NCBI GenBank assembly: GCA_964470515.1
Contig: CAYYDD010000032.1
Location: 1 to 17,317, forward strand
Direction of reading: 5' to 3'
DNA: 17,317 nucleotides
Source: RGIG3009 sp964470515
Lineage (GTDB): Bacteria > Bacillota > Clostridia > Oscillospirales > Acutalibacteraceae
In this document: positions 1 to 4,511 of the stretch, one piece after another
Layout of the letters: each line of letters opens with the position of its first letter
How positions within the stretch are numbered: the stretch's first letter is position 1
Translations under genes and position numbers: made by a program
Notes under the pieces: model-generated
Databases searched by the model: none
Told to the model about the DNA's origin: nothing
Seen by the model: only the letters and a program-made list of their open reading frames with translations

Positions 1-5
1 TACCA

Positions 6-39
6 AAGCCCCTGTTTTCGCCTAACGAAAACAGGGCTT
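6..39. terminator. Intrinsic terminator of an off-window gene
   Basis: Left arm 6-20 pairs with right arm 26-39 around a 5-nt loop, with one bulged C in the left arm. It is followed by CTTTG on the plus strand and CTTTGG on the minus strand. It probably ends a plus-strand gene lying left of the window. No coding region inside the window uses it directly. Confidence 0.7.
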
Positions 40-52
40 CTTTGACAGACTG

Positions 53-100
53 AACAACAAAAACGCCGCTCACCATCGGGTGAGCGGCGTTTTTGTTGTT
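53..100. terminator. Bidirectional terminator downstream of the esterase gene
   Basis: Positions 53-74 and 79-100 form a perfect 22-bp stem with a 4-nt loop (ATCG). The GC core is flanked by A5/T5 runs on both strands, so it can act in both directions. It begins 4 nt past the stop codon of the minus-strand esterase gene, which it most likely terminates. Confidence 0.88.
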
Positions 101-103
101 AAC

Positions 104-844
104 TTAGTGACTGATACGGAACGCGTCGACCAGCTTTTCGGTTCGGGTCTCACCGTCCGGCTCGGGATTTTTGCCGGAGCAGTGCCCGCCTGTCAGTTGT
201 ACCTTGGTGATATCCGCGTGCGAAAGAAAACGCTTGACCGACACGTAGAACAGCTCGTTCTCCTCGGGACGGCAAGGGATATCGTTGGTGTAGTAGATGA
301 GGAGCAACGGACGCAACTTTAAGTCGGCGTTGATGTAATACATCGGCGCCTTCTCGTCAAGATACTGCAAGCGCGTGTCCATCCCCATCTCGCGTAGCAC
401 ATTAAAATGCGTGAACATCTGCGATGCATCCGAGATAAAGCCGGCGATCTCGTCAAGCTGTACACCGACCTCGTTCAAGAACGCGGGATTCATACACAGC
501 ATCATCGTCAGGTAGGCACCCGCCGACGAGCCGCCCACAAACAAACGACCGTTGCCGCCGAGCTCCTTCACCTTTTTCAGCGTGAACGCCACGGCCGACG
601 CCGCGTCCTCGATGAACTCCGGGTACTTGGCGTTCGGGTACATCCGATACTCCGCCGAAACGACCGCACAGCCCTTTTTCACCAAGCCGAGAGGGATCTC
701 GCTGCTCTTACGGCTGCCGCTTTCAATACCGCCGCCGTGAAACCACAGCACCGTATCAAAGCCCTCACTCTCCGGCAGATGCATATCCAGCTTCTGTGCG
801 TCGTTTTCCGGCTGCACGTAGGGAACGTCCAATAAAGTCGGCAT
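104..844 (-). CDS. Alpha/beta hydrolase, HSL/esterase-lipase-like (246 aa)
   Basis: Probable carboxylesterase of the alpha/beta-hydrolase fold, acting on a small ester or acylated sugar or peptide; the substrate cannot be read from the sequence. The oxyanion-hole motif HGGG is at residues 36-39 and the nucleophile elbow GSSAG at 105-109, giving Ser107. A later YTND supplies the likely acid residue and GGHC near the C-terminus the likely His. There is no signal peptide, so it is cytoplasmic. The ATG overlaps the upstream stop codon as TAATG, so translation is coupled to the three-helix membrane protein before it. Both are read from the promoter facing the LysR gene. The pairing suggests uptake or sensing of a compound followed by hydrolysis under LysR control, which is inference. 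Length is normal for BD-FAE/HSL-like enzymes. Confidence 0.85.
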   Translation of the reverse strand: MPTLLDVPYVQPENDAQKLDMHLPESEGFDTVLWFHGGGIESGSRKSSEIPLGLVKKGCAVVSAEYRMYPNAKYPEFIEDAASAVAFTLKKVKELGGNGRLFVGGSSAGAYLTMMLCMNPAFLNEVGVQLDEIAGFISDASQMFTHFNVLREMGMDTRLQYLDEKAPMYYINADLKLRPLLLIYYTNDIPCRPEENELFYVSVKRFLSHADITKVQLTGGHCSGKNPEPDGETRTEKLVDAFRISH

Positions 845-1128
845 TACAGATTCCCCGCTTTCTTATCCAACTGATAGTTGCGGTAGTACAGGATCAGGTC
901 GAGGCCCACCATAATGAGGTTAAGCACGTAGAAGAACAGTACATACCACTTGAAGCTCTCCGCCGTCAGCTTGGACACGATACCCGCGATGTAGCCGAAG
1001 AAGATCAGCACCAGAAACGCCAGGCTCTTGCCCTTGGTGGTGCGGGCACGGTACGACTTCATCACGTTCAGCGGCCAGGAAGCACCGAAGCTGACCACCA
1101 TAATGATCTCCAGAATTTCAGACAGCAT
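844..1128 (-). CDS. SemiSWEET/PQ-loop-like three-helix membrane protein (94 aa)
   Basis: Small integral membrane protein with three predicted helices at about residues 3-21, 32-52 and 58-80. The first helix ends in SWPLN, and a basic loop RARTTKGKS precedes helix two. This matches the single triple-helix bundle of SemiSWEET transporters, where a PQ pair is usual; here it is PL. SemiSWEETs dimerise and pass sugars, but the substrate here is unknown. The ATG at 1128 is chosen because GGAGG lies 8 nt upstream. A GTG at 1143 is in frame but is itself part of that ribosome site. It is the first gene of a two-gene unit with the esterase, whose ATG overlaps this TAA. Family assignment is by pattern only. 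Confidence 0.72.
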   Translation of the reverse strand: MLSEILEIIMVVSFGASWPLNVMKSYRARTTKGKSLAFLVLIFFGYIAGIVSKLTAESFKWYVLFFYVLNLIMVGLDLILYYRNYQLDKKAGNL

Positions 1129-1155
1129 AGTAATTACCTCCACTCGTTTTTTGTC

Positions 1156-1184
1156 AGTATATCAAAAAATATGTATTTCGTAAA
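1156..1184 (-). promoter_or_regulatory. Promoter of the SemiSWEET-esterase operon
   Basis: Read on the minus strand: -35 TTTACG (1184-1179), 17-bp spacer, -10 TATACT (1161-1156). Transcription should start near 1149, about 20 nt before the ATG at 1128. Confidence 0.7.
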
Positions 1185-1202
1185 GTATGTGATAATTTAT
1201 AG

Positions 1203-1231
1203 TTGCTATATATTTGAATATATGCTATAAT
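1203..1231 (+). promoter_or_regulatory. Promoter of the LysR regulator gene
   Basis: -35 TTGCTA (1203-1208), 17-bp spacer, perfect -10 TATAAT (1226-1231). The expected start point is about 1238, only about 10 nt before the ATG at 1248, so the leader is almost entirely ribosome site. The -10 overlaps an in-frame upstream ATG at 1230, which argues against that start. Confidence 0.75.
1206..1225. promoter_or_regulatory. Candidate LysR operator (AT-rich palindrome)
   Basis: ATATATT (1208-1214), TG, AATATAT (1217-1223) form a perfect 7-2-7 palindrome, flanked by GC on each side with one extra T on the left. It fits the T-N11-A style of LysR boxes. Its centre (about 1215.5) lies about 66 bp upstream of the predicted start of the divergent operon, the usual position of an LTTR recognition site. 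It also sits between the -35 and -10 of the regulator's own promoter, so autorepression is likely. Confidence 0.55.
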
Positions 1232-1247
1232 GTCTGCGGGTGAGGCT

Positions 1248-2102
1248 ATGGAATTATTACAGCTGCGCTATTTTCTGGATAGCGCCGACAACGAAAACTT
1301 TTCAAAAACTGCGGAGAAATACCGCGTACCGCCGTCCAGCGTGTCCATTGCGGTCAAGAAGCTGGAAATCGAGCTTGGTTGCTCACTGTTCACGCGGCAC
1401 AAAAATAAGATACAATTAAATGCCCGCGGCCGTGTGCTGCGTCGGGCCCTGCGCCACGCGCTGGATGAGATCGACTCCGCCGTCGCCGGCATCACCGATA
1501 TTCCGGAGGAGGAAACGGGCGATATCTCGCTGCTCATCCGCAGTGAACGCCGCATCGTCGGTGAACACCTGCTGGAGTTTAAGCAGCGCTATCCGCGGGT
1601 GGTGTTTCATTTGTCGCACGAGTTTTCCGCGCGGGATATTGAAAAATACGATATCATCATCGACGCGCCCTCGGAGCAGTATCAAGGCTTTGACCGTATC
1701 CCGATGCTTAGTGAAGAACTGCATTTTGCCGCGTTCCGGGACAATCCGCTTTGTCGCCGCCGTTTGACTATGAGTGACCTGCGCGACCAGCCCTTTGTCA
1801 CGATGGGTGAGGGTAGCTCGCTGAAAGAGCTGGTGCAGGAGGTTTGTCAAAAAGCCGGCTTCCATCCGCATATCATCATCGAAAGTGACGACCCGTATTA
1901 CCTGCGTAAGTACATCGAAATGGATCTCGGTATCGCGCTCATTCCCGAACGGTCGTGGGAGGGTGAGCTCAGCGACCGCGTTGCGTTTCTGGACGTGGTG
2001 GACTTCAAATACCGCCGTGTCACCTATGCGTATTTCAACAAATCCCGCCCGCGCTCCTCGGCGGCCGCCAAATTCTACCGCTTTATCACCGAACAAGAAT
2101 AA
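1248..2102 (+). CDS. LysR-family transcriptional regulator (284 aa)
   Basis: DNA-binding regulator with the usual N-terminal winged helix-turn-helix at about residues 1-60. It opens with MELLQLRYFL, followed by helix-turn-helix residues around FSKTAEKYRVPPSSVS and the wing segment LFTRHKNKIQLNARGR. The remaining 200 or so residues form a periplasmic-binding-protein-like effector domain. Length is typical of the family (about 290). The start at 1248 is chosen because family members begin at this point and the -10 box overlaps the alternative ATG at 1230. GGTGAGG lies just before the chosen ATG, with a short gap. The gene is transcribed away from the SemiSWEET-esterase operon and shares the control region, so it probably regulates that operon and itself. 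The effector is unknown. A strong terminator follows the stop codon. Confidence 0.92.
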   Translation: MELLQLRYFLDSADNENFSKTAEKYRVPPSSVSIAVKKLEIELGCSLFTRHKNKIQLNARGRVLRRALRHALDEIDSAVAGITDIPEEETGDISLLIRSERRIVGEHLLEFKQRYPRVVFHLSHEFSARDIEKYDIIIDAPSEQYQGFDRIPMLSEELHFAAFRDNPLCRRRLTMSDLRDQPFVTMGEGSSLKELVQEVCQKAGFHPHIIIESDDPYYLRKYIEMDLGIALIPERSWEGELSDRVAFLDVVDFKYRRVTYAYFNKSRPRSSAAAKFYRFITEQE

Positions 2103-2106
2103 CAAA

Positions 2107-2133
2107 AATGCTCACCCGAACAGGGTGAGCATT
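2107..2133. terminator. Bidirectional terminator between LysR gene and small membrane protein gene
   Basis: Arms AATGCTCACCC (2107-2117) and GGGTGAGCATT (2123-2133) pair perfectly over 11 bp with a 5-nt loop. On the plus strand it ends the LysR transcript, followed by ATTCTTT. On the minus strand it is followed by TTTTG and ends the small membrane protein gene, whose last six codons and stop lie inside it. Confidence 0.85.
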
Positions 2134-2384
2134 ATTCTTTCTATGACGACGCCAAGCATTCCGCCGAGCAGCAGCAGTGCCGCCTGCCCGCATCGCCGCC
2201 ACCGCCGTGCGCGGCGCAGCCCCGAATAGCCTTTTTGCGCCTGCAATACCCGCAACGCCTCACGTTGCAGGCTATCGTCGGGCCGGTCGGTAAACGGCGG
2301 GCTTACTACCAAAAAAGCCCGTTCAAAATACGGATTGTCGGTGTTGGTGATCTCCAGAATCTGACGGCTGACACCCTTTATCAT
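2112..2384 (-). CDS. Small one-helix protein, conserved-hypothetical type (90 aa)
   Basis: I do not recognise a defined function. The N-terminal half (about residues 1-35) is soluble and polar with no Cys motif. A basic stretch GLRRARRWRRCG at about residues 54-65 precedes one hydrophobic helix, about 66-86, rich in Leu and Gly. The arrangement suggests a tail-anchored protein with an N-in orientation. The start at 2384 is supported by AAGGGAGG about 7 nt upstream. The final codons (MLTLFG and stop) are encoded by the terminator stem, so coding and termination share sequence. It follows the origin-like intergenic region on the same strand as the DUF6062 gene. A coding call is supported by the ribosome site and the dedicated terminator. 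Confidence 0.7.
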   Translation of the reverse strand: MIKGVSRQILEITNTDNPYFERAFLVVSPPFTDRPDDSLQREALRVLQAQKGYSGLRRARRWRRCGQAALLLLGGMLGVVIERIMLTLFG

Positions 2385-2664
2385 TCGCGCCCCTCCCTTT
2401 GCCGTAAGTATGGGTCAAAGACGGCCGCTTATGCACAAAATCTGTGTAAAAATCGTGCCGAAATCGGGTGTCGGACAAGGCGATATAACTCTTTGTAATA
2501 TTTGGGTTTCCACCGTTTTTGTGGAAAACTCTGTGGAAAATGTGAACAAATCGCGGTATTAACGGGGTTTTTCCACGCGCTTGCCGTCGAAAAATCCCCC
2601 ATTTTTAATTTTTTTGAATTTTTTTAGATACAGATTGTTGAATTTTTGAGCGAATAAAAATCCA
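2385..2664. other. Intergenic region with DnaA-box cluster and AT-rich tract (oriC-like)
   Basis: There is no gene in these 280 nt. A perfect consensus DnaA box TTATGCACA lies at 2429-2437. Near-consensus boxes lie at 2442-2450 (TGTGTAAAA), 2520-2528 and 2532-2540 (both TGTGGAAAA), 2541-2549 (TGTGAACAA) and 2569-2577 (TTTTCCACG). Three of them run in tandem on the minus strand at 2520-2549. An AT-rich tract with long T runs follows at about 2590-2657 and could be a duplex-unwinding element. The layout is that of a bacterial replication origin, but dnaA and dnaN are not in the window. It could instead be a DnaA-titrating or DnaA-regulated site. The small membrane protein's promoter should also lie here; no clear -35/-10 was found. 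Confidence 0.5.
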
Positions 2665-3357
2665 TCACGGCATCCGCGTAGTTAAATACTGCACCGCACG
2701 CTCGACAGCGTCCCGCGAATTGCCCCAATCGGCTCCTTCACTGCTGCTGCGATAGTCAAACATTTTGCAAAAATGTGCTACGTCGCCGTGCAGCTCACTC
2801 AGGGTCTTGCGGGATAGATCTGCGGCAGCTTTCGCAAACTCCGGCACTCGTTTTTTGCTCATCCCGCCTTCTGCGGCGGATACCAGTGCCGTGAAGTGGG
2901 GGAGACATAAACTCGGCTGCTCGGAGAACAGCTTTCGGAAATCCGCCTCGTTCTCCCACAGGCGACACACGGTCGCCAGCATACGCTCCATAGCCCAGTC
3001 CACCTGACGGCAAAGGAAGCAGGTCTCGGTGCGCTCGGAAGCGCTTTTCGCCTGCTTGCGACCGCTCTTACCGATGAGGGGTGCGCCATGGAACACCGTT
3101 TTTTCCATCTCCGCCAGATGGCTTTCCAGCATCAGAGCCACACCCAAACGGTTGCGCTGCTTTAGGATCAACCGATAATGGTCGATGCAAAAGCCCAGCC
3201 GATTGGTCTCGATACGCACGTCCGGTTCCATCATCGCCGCACCTGTGATGTACTCCGCGACCCGCTTTTCCAGCAGGTCGCGCATACGGCAAACGGGACA
3301 GCCATCCCTCGGTTCAAATACCTCGCTTACGGGGATGCTGGTAATATCCTCACGCAT
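2665..3357 (-). CDS. DUF6062-family Cys-rich protein (230 aa)
   Basis: Matches by pattern the clostridial DUF6062 family, whose function is unknown. Two CxxC-type pairs stand out: CPVC at about residues 20-23, and CFLC in the middle of the protein, each followed by a later Cys-x2-His-type motif (FCIDH and CLPHF). This layout suggests two similar metal-binding half-domains, probably zinc. There is no signal peptide or membrane segment, so it is likely cytoplasmic. The ATG at 3357 is preferred over an in-frame GTG at 3366 because AAAGGAG lies 8 nt upstream of the ATG. It is transcribed from its own promoter, back to back with fructose-bisphosphate aldolase. The metal role is inference. Confidence 0.8.
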   Translation of the reverse strand: MREDITSIPVSEVFEPRDGCPVCRMRDLLEKRVAEYITGAAMMEPDVRIETNRLGFCIDHYRLILKQRNRLGVALMLESHLAEMEKTVFHGAPLIGKSGRKQAKSASERTETCFLCRQVDWAMERMLATVCRLWENEADFRKLFSEQPSLCLPHFTALVSAAEGGMSKKRVPEFAKAAADLSRKTLSELHGDVAHFCKMFDYRSSSEGADWGNSRDAVERAVQYLTTRMP

Positions 3358-3380
3358 TGAAATCACTCCTTTACCTTACC

Positions 3381-3409
3381 AGTATACCAACATCCCACCT
3401 GATAGACAA
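3381..3409 (-). promoter_or_regulatory. Promoter of the DUF6062 gene
   Basis: Read on the minus strand: -35 TTGTCT (3409-3404), 17-bp spacer, -10 TATACT (3386-3381). The start codon at 3357 lies about 24 nt after the -10, which leaves room for the AAAGGAG ribosome site. Confidence 0.7.
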
Positions 3410-3450
3410 GTTTTTTGTCAGAAGCTGCGTTATTTTTTTTGACAAACCTC

Positions 3451-3490
3451 TTTAAAATTGAAGAAAAGTGGTGTATAATAATTCTATAAT
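3451..3490 (+). promoter_or_regulatory. Promoter region of the aldolase gene with two TATAAT boxes
   Basis: Two perfect -10 boxes TATAAT lie at 3474-3479 and 3485-3490. The first pairs with a weak -35 TTTAAA at 3451-3456 (17-bp spacer). A consensus TTGACA at 3439-3444 is too far from either box (29 bp or more). The first box is the better candidate. Confidence 0.55.
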
Positions 3491-3508
3491 GATGTAGGAG
3501 GTCGCGCT

Positions 3509-4444
3509 ATGCCTTTGATCAATACAAAAGAAATGTTCCGGAAAGCGTATGAGGGCGGCTACGCCATCGGTGCTTTTAACGTGAACAATATGGAGATTAT
3601 GCAGGGTATTGTTGATGCCTGCAAGCAGCTCAATTCTCCCGTCATTCTGCAGGTGTCCGCCTCGGCGCGCAAGTATGCCCGCCATCCGTATCTGTACCAT
3701 ATGGTACAGGCCGCTGTAGAGGAGACGGGTCTGCCTATCGCACTGCATCTTGACCACGGCTCCAGCTTTGAGCTGTGCAAGGATGTTATTGACGGCGGCT
3801 TCACCTCCGTGATGATCGACGGCTCGCATCTCCCGTACGAGGAGAACGTCGAGGTCACCCGCAAGGTCGTGGAATACGCCCACGCCCGTGGTGTCACCGT
3901 TGAGGGTGAGCTGGGCCAGCTTGCCGGTGTGGAGGACGAGGTCAGCGTCAAGGCGGATAAGGCCAACTACACCGATCCCGATCAGGTGCAGGATTTCGTG
4001 ACCCGCACCGGCGTGGATTCATTGGCTATCGCCATCGGCACCAGTCACGGCGCGTTCAAGTTCAAGCCCAGCCAGAAGCCGCAGCTTCGCTTTGATATTC
4101 TGCGCGAGGTGATGGACCGTCTGCCCGGCTTCCCGATCGTACTGCACGGTGCGTCCTCCGTGATGCCGGAGTATGTTGCCACCGTCAATCAGTACGGCGG
4201 TCAGATGGCGGATGCCATCGGCATTCCCGAGGATATGCTGCGCGAGGCGGCCTCCCTCGCGGTGTGCAAGATCAACGTTGACTCTGACCTGCGTCTGGCG
4301 ATGACCGCCGGTGTGCGCCGCCATCTGGCGGAGAATCCCACGCACTTCGATCCCCGCCAGTACCTCGGCGAGGGTCGCGATTGCATCACCGAGGTCGTCA
4401 AGCACAAGATTCAGAACGTGCTCGGCAGCGTTGACAAAGCTTGA
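3509..4444 (+). CDS. fba: Class II fructose-1,6-bisphosphate aldolase (311 aa)
   Basis: Zinc-dependent aldolase that splits fructose-1,6-bisphosphate into dihydroxyacetone phosphate and glyceraldehyde-3-phosphate in glycolysis, and the reverse in gluconeogenesis. Visible signatures: GAFNVNN at about residues 21-27, the catalytic Asp and zinc His in HLDHG (80-84), VEGELGQLAG with a conserved Glu, GTSHGAFKF with the second zinc His, LHGASSV with the third, and a late phosphate-binding segment around KINVDSDLRLA. The length fits the roughly 310-residue class II subgroup. TAGGAGG precedes the ATG by about 6 nt. The gene is monocistronic by structure: its own promoter upstream and a hairpin directly after the stop. 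Tagatose-bisphosphate aldolase is the main alternative, since the families are close. Confidence 0.93.
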   Translation: MPLINTKEMFRKAYEGGYAIGAFNVNNMEIMQGIVDACKQLNSPVILQVSASARKYARHPYLYHMVQAAVEETGLPIALHLDHGSSFELCKDVIDGGFTSVMIDGSHLPYEENVEVTRKVVEYAHARGVTVEGELGQLAGVEDEVSVKADKANYTDPDQVQDFVTRTGVDSLAIAIGTSHGAFKFKPSQKPQLRFDILREVMDRLPGFPIVLHGASSVMPEYVATVNQYGGQMADAIGIPEDMLREAASLAVCKINVDSDLRLAMTAGVRRHLAENPTHFDPRQYLGEGRDCITEVVKHKIQNVLGSVDKA

Positions 4445-4460
4445 TTTGTTGCTATATAAG
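4431..4460 (+). promoter_or_regulatory. Candidate polA promoter across the end of fba
   Basis: Perfect -35 TTGACA (4431-4436), 18-bp spacer, -10 TATAAG (4455-4460); TATATA at 4453-4458 gives a 16-bp alternative. It covers the last codons of the aldolase gene. Transcripts would begin near 4467, at the end of the left arm of the terminator hairpin, so they could not fold that hairpin. Confidence 0.5.
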
Positions 4461-4489
4461 ACCCCGCTGATCTCGGTTGGCGGGGTCTT
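4458..4489 (+). terminator. Terminator of fba, just upstream of polA
   Basis: Arms AAGACCCCGC (4458-4467) and GCGGGGTCTT (4480-4489) pair perfectly over 10 bp with a 12-nt loop, then TTGCTTT. It lies between the aldolase stop and the polA ribosome site, and overlaps the -10 of the candidate polA promoter. Confidence 0.8.
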
Positions 4490-4511
4490 GCTTTAGAAAG
4501 GACGGAACGGT

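Noticed and set aside
1230..1247. Upstream ATG for the LysR gene
   Set aside because: It overlaps the -10 box and adds residues not found at LysR N-termini.
3439..3444. Consensus TTGACA upstream of fba as its -35
   Set aside because: Spacing to the nearest TATAAT is 29 bp, too long for a sigma-A promoter.
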